DNA of 64,000 nucleotides. Source: Streptomyces durmitorensis (lineage in GTDB: Bacteria; Actinomycetota; Actinomycetes; Streptomycetales; Streptomycetaceae). A model generated the notes under the pieces. That model worked only from the letters and a program-made list of their open reading frames with translations, made no database searches and was not told the DNA's origin. Positions within the stretch are counted from its first letter, which is position 1. Each line of letters begins with the position of its first letter. Shown here one piece after another: positions 24,803 through 33,954 of the stretch. The stretch is taken from positions 6,634,001 to 6,698,000 of the forward strand of contig NZ_CP097289.1 of the NCBI RefSeq assembly GCF_023498005.1, given 5' to 3'. A program made the position numbers and the translations under genes.

Positions 24803-25879
24803 ATGGCTGATGAGACAACTGTTCCCTTCCGTGCCGGACGCGAGGGCTACGCGAGCTTCCGGATCCCCGCCGTCGTCCTCACCGGCTCCGGCTCCCTGCT
24901 GGCCTTCTGCGAGGGGAGGGTCGGCTCGCAGGACGACTTCGGCAACATCGACGTGGTGCTGAAGCGGTCAAGCGACGGCGGCCGGACCTGGGGCCCGCTC
25001 CAGGTCGTCGTCAAGAACGGCGACGACCTCGCGGGCAACCCCGCCCCCGTCGTCCTGGACACCGGCCGCATCCTCCTCGTCCACGTCCGCAACGCCGCCG
25101 CCGCGACCGAGGACGCCATCCGCCGCGGCAAGGTCTCCACCGCGAACGGGCGGCGGATCTGGGTGCAGCACAGCGACGACGACGGGCTGACCTGGTCGGC
25201 CGCCCGGGAGATCACCGGACAGGTGAAGAAGGCGAACTGGCGCTGGTACGCGACCACTCCCGGCCACGCGGTGCAGACCAGTACGGGCCGTGTCGTCGTG
25301 CCCGCCAACCACTCCCTGCCGCCGACCGGAACGGACAACGGCACCGAGGGCAAGTACAACGGCGGCCACTGCCTCCTCAGCGACGACCTCGGCCGGACCT
25401 GGCGCATCGGATACATCGACGACAACACCAACGGCTACGTGAACGTGAACGAGACCACCGCGGCCGAACTCCCCGACGGGCGGCTCTACTTCAACACCCG
25501 CAACGACTCACCGTCCCCCGGCACCCGCGCCGACGCCCACTCCGGCGACGGCGGCCAGACCCTCGCCAAGCCCTTCCGGCCGCAGGCGGGGCTCGTCGGT
25601 CCCGTCGTCGAGTGCAGCGTGCTCCAGCTGCGCACGCCGGACGTGCTGCTGTTCTCCGGGCCCGCCGACCCCGGCTTCCGCGCCCTGATGACGGTGCGCC
25701 GCAGCCACGATGGAGGCACCACGTGGCAGGACGCGTACACCGTGGACGGGCTGCCCGCCGCGTACTCCGACCTCGTACGCGTCGACGACGAGACCGTCGG
25801 ACTCCTCTACGAGACGGGTGACTTCAGCGCCTACGAGACGATCACGTTCCGGCGGATACCGGTGGCCGCGCTGGCCTGA
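24803..25879 (+). CDS. Exo-alpha-sialidase-like glycosidase (GH33 type)
   Basis: A 358-residue six-bladed propeller protein. The sialidase FRIP motif is at residues 19-22 (ASFRIPAVVL), and Asp boxes appear as SSDGGRTW, SDDDGLTW, SDDLGRTW, SGDGGQT and SHDGGTTW. Arginines in FRIP and in the fourth and fifth blades would hold the sialic acid carboxylate. No signal peptide is visible, which is unusual for a secreted sialidase; a cytoplasmic or moonlighting role, or a missed upstream start, are alternatives. ATG 24803 with GGGA upstream; 37 bp before the F420 reductase. Confidence 0.87.
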   Translation: MADETTVPFRAGREGYASFRIPAVVLTGSGSLLAFCEGRVGSQDDFGNIDVVLKRSSDGGRTWGPLQVVVKNGDDLAGNPAPVVLDTGRILLVHVRNAAAATEDAIRRGKVSTANGRRIWVQHSDDDGLTWSAAREITGQVKKANWRWYATTPGHAVQTSTGRVVVPANHSLPPTGTDNGTEGKYNGGHCLLSDDLGRTWRIGYIDDNTNGYVNVNETTAAELPDGRLYFNTRNDSPSPGTRADAHSGDGGQTLAKPFRPQAGLVGPVVECSVLQLRTPDVLLFSGPADPGFRALMTVRRSHDGGTTWQDAYTVDGLPAAYSDLVRVDDETVGLLYETGDFSAYETITFRRIPVAALA

Positions 25880-25916
25880 CTCGGGCGCGGGTCAGGCGGT
25901 GAGTAAGGTCGGCCGC

Positions 25917-26621
25917 ATGACCTCTAACGACAGTGTGCAGAAGGCTCCCGCCAAGGATCCCTGGGAGCTGCCCGACGTGTCCGGGCTCGTCGTCGGCGTG
26001 CTCGGCGGCACGGGTGACCAGGGCCGCGGCCTCGCCTACCGCCTGGCCCGCGCGGGCCAGAAGGTGATCATCGGCTCCCGCGCGGCCGAGCGGGCACAGA
26101 CCGCCGCCGACGAGCTCGGCCTCGGCGTCGAGGGCGCCGAGAACGCGGAGTGCGCCCGGCGCAGCGACATCGTGATCGTCGCAGTGCCGTGGGACGGACA
26201 CGGCAAGACCCTCGAAGCGCTGCGCGAGGAGCTGAGCGGCAAGCTCGTCGTCGACTGCGTGAACCCGCTCGGCTTCGACAAGAAGGGCGCCTACGCCCTG
26301 AAGCCCGAGGAGGGCAGCGCCGCCGAGCAGGCCGCCGCCCTGCTTCCGGACTCCAGGGTCACGGCCGCCTTCCACCACCTCTCGGCGGTCCTGCTCCAGG
26401 ACGCGGACGTCGAGGAGATCGACACCGACGTGATGGTCCTCGGCGAGGTCCGCGCCGACACGGACATCGTGCAGGCGCTCGCCGCGCGGATCCCCGGCAT
26501 GCGGGGCGTCTTCGCGGGGCGTCTTCGCAACGCGCACCAGGTCGAGTCCCTGGTGGCCAACCTGATCTCCGTGAACCGGCGGTACAAGGCGCACGCCGGG
26601 CTGCGCGTGACCGACGTCTAG
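25917..26621 (+). CDS. npdG: NADPH-dependent F420 reductase
   Basis: A 234-residue F420:NADP oxidoreductase that exchanges hydride between NADPH and coenzyme F420. The Rossmann loop is GVLGGTGDQGRGLAYRLARA, then VIIGSRAAERA, which fits NADP (serine/arginine after the second strand). Other family segments are DIVIVAVPWDGH, VVDCVNPLGFDKKG and a C-terminal LISVNRRYKAHAGLRVT. ATG 25917 was chosen over longer frames, since the preceding 38 bp separate it from the sialidase stop. Confidence 0.93.
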   Translation: MTSNDSVQKAPAKDPWELPDVSGLVVGVLGGTGDQGRGLAYRLARAGQKVIIGSRAAERAQTAADELGLGVEGAENAECARRSDIVIVAVPWDGHGKTLEALREELSGKLVVDCVNPLGFDKKGAYALKPEEGSAAEQAAALLPDSRVTAAFHHLSAVLLQDADVEEIDTDVMVLGEVRADTDIVQALAARIPGMRGVFAGRLRNAHQVESLVANLISVNRRYKAHAGLRVTDV

Positions 26622-26750
26622 GACGTAGCGGGCATGGGGGACACTGGTTGCGGACGCCGATCGGCACGTCGCTGCGTACGTCGCTCGGTGCGTCGTCCGC
26701 ACGGTGTCCCACCACCTCCCCGAATCGACCCCCGACAGGAGCCGACCCCC

Positions 26751-26942
26751 ATGCCCCGCCTCGCTCTCTACGCCCTCGCGGTCTGCGCCCTCGCCGTCGT
26801 CGCGGCCGTGGTCTCCTTCGTCCAGGGCTACTGGATCGGCGTCGTCTGGGTGCTCCTCGCTGGACTCTCGTCGAACATGGCGTGGTACTACCTGCGCCGC
26901 GCGAAGGCCCAGCGGGACGCCGCGCGCGCCGCTACGGGTTGA
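26751..26942 (+). CDS. Small two-helix membrane protein
   Basis: A 63-residue protein with two hydrophobic segments (LALYALAVCALAVVAAVV and GVVWVLLAGLSSNMAW) and a basic tail, YLRRAKAQRDAARAATG. AGGAG lies nine bases before ATG 26751. It overlaps the stop of the convergent site-2 protease by 11 bp. No family is recognised; the strong ribosome site and membrane pattern support a real gene. Confidence 0.72.
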   Translation: MPRLALYALAVCALAVVAAVVSFVQGYWIGVVWVLLAGLSSNMAWYYLRRAKAQRDAARAATG

Positions 26943-27735
26943 GCGTGCAGTACTGGCTCGGGTCGCCGTCCCAGAAGCGGTAGAAGTCCTGGCCGCAGTA
27001 CGTCTCCAGGTCGTACACACCGAGGCCGCGCAGGATCGCGTCGATCGCGTCGAAGAACGCGCCGTTCACCTCGGGGATCCACAGGATGCCGAAGACGGCG
27101 ATCAGGCCGAACGGCGCGAACGGCTCCACCTGGCGGCGGATCTTGTGCGAGAGCCAGGGCTCGATGACGCCGTAGCCGTCCAGGCCCGGGATGGGCAGCG
27201 AGTTCAGGATCGCCGCCGTCACCTGGAGCAGGGCGAGGAAGGCGAGCGCGAACCGGAAGGTGTCAGGGACACCGGAGAGCGCGTCGAGCCAGAACGGCGC
27301 GGTGCAGACGACCGCGAAGAGCACGTTCGTGAGCGGCCCCGCGGCCGAGATCAGGCTGTGCTTCCACTTGCCCTGGATCCGCCCGCGCTCGATGAAGACC
27401 GCGCCACCCGGCAGACCGATGCCGCCCATGATCACGAAGAGCACCGGAAGCACGATGCTGAGCAGCGCGTGCGTGTACTTGAGCGGGTTGAGGGTCAGAT
27501 AGCCCTTCGCGCCGATGGAGATGTCGCCGCTGTGCAGGGCGGTGCGGGCGTGCGCGTACTCGTGCAGGCAGAGCGAGACGATCCAGGCCGCCGTCACGAA
27601 GAGGAAGACGGCGAGCCCCGGATTGTCCGCGAACCCGGTCCACGCGGCCCAGCCGGAGACCGCGGTGACGGCGGCGATCCCGAGGAAGACGGGGCTGATC
27701 CGCCGGTCGCTGCGTCGGGCGGGAGCGGTGGTCAT
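26932..27735 (-). CDS. Site-2 protease-family membrane metallopeptidase
   Basis: A 267-residue intramembrane zinc protease with about six helices. The metal motif HExxH is in SLCLHEYAHARTAL (H58, E59, H62), and the third ligand is in NSLPIPGLDGYGV. GGAVFIERGRIQGKWKHSLISAAGP matches the short, PDZ-less branch (segments quoted: GRIQGKWKHSLISAAGP). These proteases release regulators from the membrane or act in stress responses; the substrate is unknown. ATG 27735. Confidence 0.9.
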   Translation of the reverse strand: MTTAPARRSDRRISPVFLGIAAVTAVSGWAAWTGFADNPGLAVFLFVTAAWIVSLCLHEYAHARTALHSGDISIGAKGYLTLNPLKYTHALLSIVLPVLFVIMGGIGLPGGAVFIERGRIQGKWKHSLISAAGPLTNVLFAVVCTAPFWLDALSGVPDTFRFALAFLALLQVTAAILNSLPIPGLDGYGVIEPWLSHKIRRQVEPFAPFGLIAVFGILWIPEVNGAFFDAIDAILRGLGVYDLETYCGQDFYRFWDGDPSQYCTLNP

Positions 27736-27842
27736 GAGGCGGGGCTCCTGGAGGTGACGGGCCGGTTGTCGTACGGGACCGTACCCCGGCGTACGTCGAA
27801 AACGTCTCGCACTCGGTGGGGAGTTCCGGGGAGGGTGGGGGC

Positions 27843-28208
27843 ATGGCGCTGTGGAACGTGCTGTACGACGACTGGCAGATGGAATGCTGCGGGACGCCGT
27901 TCTCCGTCGGGGACGAGGTGGCGTGGCAGCTCGGCGGCGGGCCGCCGCTCTACTCCGTGGAGCGGCACGGGGACGAGGGGCCTGACACCGTGGGACGGGT
28001 GCGGTCGATCCAGGTGGTGACGCGGGAGTTCACGCTGCGGGCCGGCACACAGACGTTCGAGCAGGTGGCCGGTGCGGAATGGCTCCGTCCGGTGGAGAAG
28101 TGCCCGAAGTGGTTCGCGGACCCGGTGGAGGGCTGCCGGGAGCAGGGCCGCTTCCGGCGGGAGGTGGGGGTGCTCGTCTCCCTCGACGTACGGGAAGATG
28201 GCGGGTGA
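27843..28208 (+). CDS. DUF6578-like protein
   Basis: A 121-residue soluble protein starting MALWNVLYDDWQMECCGTPF. WQMECCGTPFSVGDEVAW is the segment I associate with the Streptomyces DUF6578 family, and two adjacent cysteines plus KCPKWFADPVEGCREQG could bind a metal. No function is known to me. Start ATG 27843 with a purine-rich GGGGAGGGTGGGGGC before it. Confidence 0.75.
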   Translation: MALWNVLYDDWQMECCGTPFSVGDEVAWQLGGGPPLYSVERHGDEGPDTVGRVRSIQVVTREFTLRAGTQTFEQVAGAEWLRPVEKCPKWFADPVEGCREQGRFRREVGVLVSLDVREDGG

Positions 28209-28348
28209 CCGGCGCCTTCCCTCTCCCGCGGACAGGCTGGTCAGCGGCCCGCCCGGCGACCGAGGACGAACGCGGCGAAGCCGGTGGCCGACGGCCCGCC
28301 CACGCCCGGCGCGGCACCCGAGACCGCCCCTCACCCCCACCAGAGACA

Positions 28349-31300
28349 ATGGACCCCGTGCGCTATCGCATTCTCGGCACCACCCAGGCCTTTCACGCCG
28401 ACGGCACGACCATCGCCGTCGGCGGCTCACGGCTGCGCGCACTCCTGACGGTCCTCGCCCTGCGCGCCCCCCGCCCGGTCCCGGCGCCCGCACTCGTCGA
28501 CGAGGTGTGGGGCGGCGACCCGCCCGCCGACGCGACCGGCGCGCTGCAGGCACTGGTGGGCCGCCTGCGCCGGGCCATCGGCGCCGGGGCGATCAGCTCG
28601 ACCGACGGCGGCTACCGGCTGTGCGCCGCACCGGACGACATCGACCTGTACCGCTTCGACCGCCTCGCGGGCGAGGGTGCGGACGCCCTCGCGGACGGCG
28701 ACGCGGCCAAGGCGGCGGCGATCCTCGACGACGCGCTGGCCCTCTGGCAGGGCCCCCCGCTCGCCGACCTCCCGGACCGCACGGCGGAGGCCGCCCGGTG
28801 GGAGTCCCGCCGTCTGGAGGCCCGCCGCGCCAGGCTGGCCGCGGCCCTCGCCCTCGGCCGGGCCGAGCAGGTGCTGCCCGAGCTCGCCGCCCTGTGCGAA
28901 GGACACCCCCTCGACGAGCCGCTCCAGGCCCTGCGGCTGCGGGCGCTGCGCGACGCGGGCCGCCCGGCGCAGGCGCTCGCCGCGTACGACGGAGTACGCC
29001 GCCTCATCGCGGACCGCATCGGTGCCGACCCGGGCCCCGAACTCCGCGCCCTCCACGAGGAGTTGCTGCACCACGACACCCCGCCGCACGCCTCGCCGCC
29101 CCCGCAGCCGCCCCCCTCCCGGGTCCGCCCGCCACAGAGACCGCAGGGCAACCTGCGCGCCAGGCTCACCTCCTTCGTCGGCCGCGAGGACGACATCGAG
29201 GCCATCCGGGACGACCTGACCAGGGCCCGCCTCGTCACGCTGCTCGGACCCGGCGGCGCCGGCAAGACGCGGCTCTCGCAGGAGGCGGCCGAGGCGTACG
29301 CGGACGGCGTGCCCGACGGCGTATGGCTCGCCGAGCTCGCACCGGTCGAGGACCCGGACGCGGTGCCGGAGGCGGTCCTCACCGCGCTCGGCGCCCGCGA
29401 GACGGTGCTGCGCGGCGCGGGCGCCGAAGAGCTGCGCGCGGTCTCGGAGTGGCACGGCGACGACCCCGTCGTCCGCCTCACCGAGCACTGCGCGCCGCGC
29501 CGGATGCTCCTGATCCTCGACAACTGCGAGCACGTCATCGATGCCGCCGCACGCCTCGCCGACCGGCTGCTCGCCCACTGCCCCGGCCTCACCGTCCTCG
29601 CCACCAGCCGTGAACCCCTGGGCGTACCGGGGGAGTTGCTGCGCCCCGTGGAGCCCCTGCCCGAGCCGATCGCGCTGCGGCTGCTCGCGGACCGCGGCGC
29701 GGCGGCCAGGCCGGGCTTCCGGATCGAGGACGACCCGTCGGCGGCGGCGGAGATCTGCCACCGCCTCGACGGCCTGCCGCTGGCCATCGAACTGGCCGCG
29801 GCGCGCCTGCGCATGCTCACCACCCGGCAGATCGCCGACCGCCTCGACGACCGCTTCCGCCTCCTGACGAACGGCGCCCGCACGGTCCTGCCCCGCCAGC
29901 AGACCCTGCGCGCGGTCGTCGACTGGTCCTGGGAACTCCTGGACACCTCCGAGCGCACCGTCCTGCGCCGCCTCTCCGTCTTCGCCGGCGGCTGCGACCT
30001 GGCCGCCGCCGAGGCGGTGTGCGGGGCCCCGGCCGAGTCCGCCGTGGCCGGTGACGGGGCGGGGGTCCGGCCGCTCGACGTCGCGGACGTGCTCGGCTCC
30101 CTCGTCGACAAGTCCCTTGTCGTCGCCGCCCCTTCGCCGCAGGGCGTGATGCGCTACCGGCTCCTGGAGACCGTGGGCGAGTACGCGGGGGAGCGGCTCG
30201 ACGAGGCCGGTGACCGCGGCGCCGCCGAACGGGCCCACCTCGTGTACTTCCGGGAGCTGGCCCGGCTCACCGAACCGCGGCTGCGGGGCGGCGGGCAGCG
30301 GGAGGCCGTCGAGCGTCTTGAGGTCGAGTACGAGAACCTGCGTACCGCCCTGCGGCACGCGGTCGCCGCCCGGGACGAGCAGGAAGCGCTCTGCCTGGTC
30401 CTCTCGCTCTCCTGGTACTGGACCATCCGCGACCTGCGCCTGGAGATCCGCAACTGGTCCCGCGACGTCGTCGCCCTCGGCCCCGACCCGTTCGCGCGCC
30501 CCGTCACCCCGGTGGAACCGCTCTACGAACGCTGCACGGACAACCCGCCGCCCATGCGCCCGGAGGTGCTCCAGGAGGCGCGGCGCGGAGTCCACCTCAT
30601 CCAGCTCTCCTGCATGGACATGAACCTGGAGGCGTGGCAGTCGCCCGAGGCCATGGAGAAGCTCGCGGGCATCAGGGAGGCCTACCGGCCGGGTCTTCCG
30701 CAGACCTGCTGGTCGCCGGGGAGCCTGTGGTTCTTCGCGGTGCTGCTCAAGGGGGACATCGACCAGCTGTACGACATCATCGACGCGACCATCACCACCT
30801 GCCGCGAGCGCGGGTACGACTGGGAGCTCGCCGCGTCCTTGCAGCAGCGCGCCAACATCCTCGCCAACCGCGCCGACTGGGCCGGTGACGCCCGCCGCGA
30901 CGCCGACGAGTCCCTGGAGATCTTCACCAGGCTCGGTGACGTGTGGGGCATGGCCGAGGCGCTCTCCTCGCGGGGCGAGGCCCATGAGCGGCGTGGCCGG
31001 TACACCCTCGCCGCCGAGGACTTCGCCGCCGCCATCGAGCACGCGGAGCGGCTCGGCGCCCCCGCGCAGGCGCATGTGCTCACGGCCCGGCTCGGGGCGG
31101 TGCTCGCCGAGGCGGGTGAACTGGTCCGGGGCGAGGAGATGCTCTGGTCGGTCATGGAGAACGTCGGCAACGCCGCCGCCAACTCCAGCGAATCCCTGCC
31201 CGCCGCACGGTTCTTCCTCGTCGACCTGCTCGCCCGCACCGGCCGCACCGCCGAGGCGCGCGAACAACTCCGGCTGCTCCAGGAAGAGTTCAAGGCCGTC

Positions 31301-31717
31301 GACTTCGTCATCTTCGAGGGTTTCATGCTGGGCGCCGAGGCCTGGATCGACACGGTGGACGGCCGCAATGCCGAGGCTCTGGTCACGGCGCGCGCCGCGC
31401 TCGACAAGTCCCTCGACCCGCTGACCAAGATGATGGCGCCGCAGATGACCTCCGTGCATCTCACCGTCGCCGGCCGCGCCCTGGCCGCGCTCGACGGCGG
31501 CCGGCACGCCCACGACGCGGCGCGGCTGATCGCGGTCGCCGACCGTGAGCTGCCGCCCGGTCACTTCGCACCGGCCGCGGAGCGTGAGATCCACACGGCC
31601 GCCGTGGAGTTGGCGCGCGGGGCACTGGGTGACGCGGCGTACGAGGCCGCGTACGCGGAAGGCGGCGGACTCTCCGTGGCGGAGGCCGCCGCCCTCTGCG
31701 ACCGGCACATCGGCTAG
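28349..31717 (+). CDS. AfsR/SARP-type regulator with NB-ARC ATPase
   Basis: A 1122-residue regulator: an OmpR-like winged helix (about residues 1-90), a bacterial transcriptional activation domain (95-245), a proline linker, an NB-ARC ATPase and a long helical TPR-like C-terminus. Walker A is LLGPGGAGKTRL (about residue 298) and Walker B MLLILDNCEH (about 387); LATSREPLGV and GLPLAIELAAARL are the usual STAND motifs. Such proteins activate secondary-metabolism or stress genes. The neighbouring DrrAB-type exporter, read towards it, could be a target. ATG 28349 or GTG 28358 may be the true start. Confidence 0.9.
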   Translation: MDPVRYRILGTTQAFHADGTTIAVGGSRLRALLTVLALRAPRPVPAPALVDEVWGGDPPADATGALQALVGRLRRAIGAGAISSTDGGYRLCAAPDDIDLYRFDRLAGEGADALADGDAAKAAAILDDALALWQGPPLADLPDRTAEAARWESRRLEARRARLAAALALGRAEQVLPELAALCEGHPLDEPLQALRLRALRDAGRPAQALAAYDGVRRLIADRIGADPGPELRALHEELLHHDTPPHASPPPQPPPSRVRPPQRPQGNLRARLTSFVGREDDIEAIRDDLTRARLVTLLGPGGAGKTRLSQEAAEAYADGVPDGVWLAELAPVEDPDAVPEAVLTALGARETVLRGAGAEELRAVSEWHGDDPVVRLTEHCAPRRMLLILDNCEHVIDAAARLADRLLAHCPGLTVLATSREPLGVPGELLRPVEPLPEPIALRLLADRGAAARPGFRIEDDPSAAAEICHRLDGLPLAIELAAARLRMLTTRQIADRLDDRFRLLTNGARTVLPRQQTLRAVVDWSWELLDTSERTVLRRLSVFAGGCDLAAAEAVCGAPAESAVAGDGAGVRPLDVADVLGSLVDKSLVVAAPSPQGVMRYRLLETVGEYAGERLDEAGDRGAAERAHLVYFRELARLTEPRLRGGGQREAVERLEVEYENLRTALRHAVAARDEQEALCLVLSLSWYWTIRDLRLEIRNWSRDVVALGPDPFARPVTPVEPLYERCTDNPPPMRPEVLQEARRGVHLIQLSCMDMNLEAWQSPEAMEKLAGIREAYRPGLPQTCWSPGSLWFFAVLLKGDIDQLYDIIDATITTCRERGYDWELAASLQQRANILANRADWAGDARRDADESLEIFTRLGDVWGMAEALSSRGEAHERRGRYTLAAEDFAAAIEHAERLGAPAQAHVLTARLGAVLAEAGELVRGEEMLWSVMENVGNAAANSSESLPAARFFLVDLLARTGRTAEAREQLRLLQEEFKAVDFVIFEGFMLGAEAWIDTVDGRNAEALVTARAALDKSLDPLTKMMAPQMTSVHLTVAGRALAALDGGRHAHDAARLIAVADRELPPGHFAPAAEREIHTAAVELARGALGDAAYEAAYAEGGGLSVAEAAALCDRHIG

Positions 31718-31725
31718 TTCCGTAC

Positions 31726-32553
31726 TCAGCTCTTCGTGCGGAACTTGTGGATCGCGATCGGCGCCATGACCAGCGTGAGCAGCGCCGACCAGCCGACCGT
31801 CACCCAGATGTCGTGCGCGACCGGGCCGCCCACCATCAGGCCGCGCGCGGAGTCCGCGAGCGAGGACAGCGGGTTGTAGTCGGTGAAGGCCTGCAGCCAG
31901 CCCGGCATGGACTGGGTCGGCGCGAAGATCGACGAGCCGAACTGCAGCGGCATCAGGACCAGGAACCCCATCGCCTGCACGGACTGGGCGCTCTTCATCG
32001 TGACGCCGAGGACCAGGAAGATCCACATGATGGACATGCCGAAGAGCGCGGAGAGTCCGACGGCGCCGAGCAGGCCGCCCCAGCTGGTGATGTCGAAGCC
32101 CACGAGGACACCGACGATCATCATGATCGTCGTCGCGATGAGCAGCCGCATCAGCTCCACCACGATCTTGGCGAAGAGCACCGAACCCTGGCCGATCGGC
32201 AGGGTGCGGAAGCGGTCCATGATGCCGTTCTGGAAGTCCTGGTTGAAGCCGGTGCCGACGGCCATGGCGATGTTCATGCTCATCATCGCCATCATGCCCG
32301 GGACCACGTACTGCACGTACGCGTCCTGACCGCCGCCGAGCGCCTGGCCGATGGAGCCGCCGAAGACGTACACGAACAGGAGCGTGAAGACGATCGGCAT
32401 CAGGATCGCGTCGAACATCGACTCCGGGTCCTGGCGGATCCACAGCAGATTGCGGCGGACCAGGGCGCTGGTGTGCCGCACGTGGTCGCGCAGCCCGATG
32501 CGGGCGTCCGCCTCACCCTGGTGGAGGGGCGGCGTGAGAGTGGTGCTGCTCAT
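31726..32553 (-). CDS. DrrB-type ABC-2 permease
   Basis: A 275-residue membrane protein of the daunorubicin-resistance ABC-2 class. NLLWIRQDPESMFDAILMPI begins the domain, YVVPGMMAMMSMNIAMAVGTGF and GIMDRFRTLPI are family landmarks, and six helices are seen. It starts at ATG 32553, overlapping the ATPase stop by four bases (ATGA), so the two are translated together. It probably exports an amphipathic drug or lipid. Confidence 0.93.
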   Translation of the reverse strand: MSSTTLTPPLHQGEADARIGLRDHVRHTSALVRRNLLWIRQDPESMFDAILMPIVFTLLFVYVFGGSIGQALGGGQDAYVQYVVPGMMAMMSMNIAMAVGTGFNQDFQNGIMDRFRTLPIGQGSVLFAKIVVELMRLLIATTIMMIVGVLVGFDITSWGGLLGAVGLSALFGMSIMWIFLVLGVTMKSAQSVQAMGFLVLMPLQFGSSIFAPTQSMPGWLQAFTDYNPLSSLADSARGLMVGGPVAHDIWVTVGWSALLTLVMAPIAIHKFRTKS

Positions 32554-33569
32554 ACGGCAACCTCCTCGAGTTCGGGGCGGGCGTCCTGCGGGGCGCTGGC
32601 CTTGTGGCCGGTGATGGAGAGGAACACCTCGTCCAGGCTGGGCAGTTCGGTGGCGATGGAGCCGATCGTGATGCCGCGCGCGGTGAGCGCGCCGACCACG
32701 GCGGTCAGCTGCTCGTCGCTGAGGATCGGCACGAGGACCGTGCCGGACTCGGCGTCCACGGTGGAGGTGGCGAGGCCGGTGAGGCCCATGTCGTCGAGCG
32801 CGCCGGCCAGCGGGCGCAGCTCCAGCGGGTCGGCCGGGCGGATGCGCAGGGTGCGGCCGCCGACCTTCGCCTTCAGCTCGTCGATGCCGCCGTTGGCGAT
32901 GACCTTGCCGCGGTCGATGACGGTCAGCTCGGAGGCCAGCTGCTCGGCCTCCTCCATGTACTGGGTGGTGAGCAGCACGGTGACGCCGTCGGTGACCATG
33001 CGCTTGACCTCGGTCCACACCTCGTTGCGGGTGCGGGGGTCCAGGCCGGTGGTCGGCTCGTCCAGGTAGAGGACGGACGGGCTGCCGATCATCGACGCCG
33101 CGAGGTCGAGCCGGCGGCGCATGCCGCCGGAGTACGTCTTGGCGGGGCGGCTCGCCGCCTCGGTGAGGGAGAACCGCTCCAGGAGCGCGTCGGCCTTCGA
33201 CCTGGCCTCCTTGCGGGAGAGGTCGAGGAGCCGCCCGATCATGTAGAGGTTCTCGCGCCCGGAGAGCTTCTCGTCCACGGCTGCGTACTGGCCGGTGAGG
33301 CCTATGACGCGGCGGAGCTGGCGGGGCTGCTTGACGACGTCGTACCCGGCCACGAAGGCCGAGCCCGAGTCCGGGACGACGAGGGTGGACAGGCAGCGTA
33401 CGAGGGTGGTCTTGCCGGCGCCGTTCGGACCGAGCACGCCGAGGACCGTGCCCTCGCGTACGTCGAGGTCCACGCCGTCCAGTGCTTTGGTCTCGCCGTA
33501 GTGCTTGACCAGTCCCCTCACGGTGACGGCGCTTCCGGCGCCGCCGGGGGTGATGTCGATTCGCTTCAT
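32550..33569 (-). CDS. DrrA-type ABC exporter ATPase
   Basis: A 339-residue ATPase. Walker A is VLGPNGAGKTTLV, the signature YSGGMRRRLDLAASMI and Walker B VLYLDEPTTGLDPRTRNEVW, followed by TTQYMEEAEQLA, the characteristic DrrA H-loop. A C-terminal domain with ELPSLDEVFLSITG follows. It energises export by the adjoining permease, in daunorubicin-like resistance. ATG 33569; no regulator is directly linked, though an AfsR-like protein is encoded convergently. Confidence 0.93.
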   Translation of the reverse strand: MKRIDITPGGAGSAVTVRGLVKHYGETKALDGVDLDVREGTVLGVLGPNGAGKTTLVRCLSTLVVPDSGSAFVAGYDVVKQPRQLRRVIGLTGQYAAVDEKLSGRENLYMIGRLLDLSRKEARSKADALLERFSLTEAASRPAKTYSGGMRRRLDLAASMIGSPSVLYLDEPTTGLDPRTRNEVWTEVKRMVTDGVTVLLTTQYMEEAEQLASELTVIDRGKVIANGGIDELKAKVGGRTLRIRPADPLELRPLAGALDDMGLTGLATSTVDAESGTVLVPILSDEQLTAVVGALTARGITIGSIATELPSLDEVFLSITGHKASAPQDARPELEEVAV

Positions 33570-33673
33570 GCCGGAAGAATGACAGCCGCCACCGACAAAG
33601 CGCCTACAGAGCGCCTACACCTGCGGCCGGTGGGGCTGGCGGCGTGCGTTCCCACCTGGGGGTGGGGGCCTGT

Positions 33674-33892
33674 TCCGCCCGCTTCGCGGCGGATGTCTCC
33701 CACCCACCCACCCGATCGCCGGTGTCGGTTCCGTGCCGTGTGGGGGGCTTGTGCGGTTGGGTTCCTCGCGGTCGCCGCCCTGGTCCGCTCGCTTCGCGGC
33801 GGGGCTCTCCCGCCCGCCCACCCGATGGCCCTGCGGGGTTTCGGGTGGGTGGGCGGGAAAGATCGCCGCGAAGCGGCGGACAGCTGGGGCAG
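33674..33892. repeat. GTGGGTGGG/CGCTTCGCGG element, copy 2 (compound)
   Basis: Two left arms (CCGCTTCGCGGCGGATGTC then CCCACCCACCCACCCGAT at about 33676; CGCTTCGCGGCGGGGCTC then CCGCCCACCCGATGG at about 33790) and one right arm (TCGGGTGGGTGGGCGGG then CGCCGCGAAGCGGCGGAC) lie between the exporter start and panB. This explains most of the 385-bp gap at 33570-33954. Promoters for the exporter should lie at its left edge. Confidence 0.85.
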
Positions 33893-33903
33893 GGGAAAAC
33901 GGA

Positions 33904-33934
33904 CAGCCCGTCGACGGGGGAAATCGACGGGCTG
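33904..33934. terminator. panB terminator hairpin
   Basis: Perfect 11-base arms CAGCCCGTCGA and TCGACGGGCTG enclose a nine-base loop. It lies 20 bp beyond the panB stop on the reverse strand. Confidence 0.75.
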
Positions 33935-33954
33935 CCGGTGGTGCCGCTATGGCT

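Noticed and set aside
28427..32443. 1338-codon reverse-strand open frame
   Set aside because: It is the antisense shadow of the AfsR-like gene and the DrrB permease; GC-rich codon bias keeps this frame open, and the translation is low-complexity Arg/Gly/Glu text with no motif.
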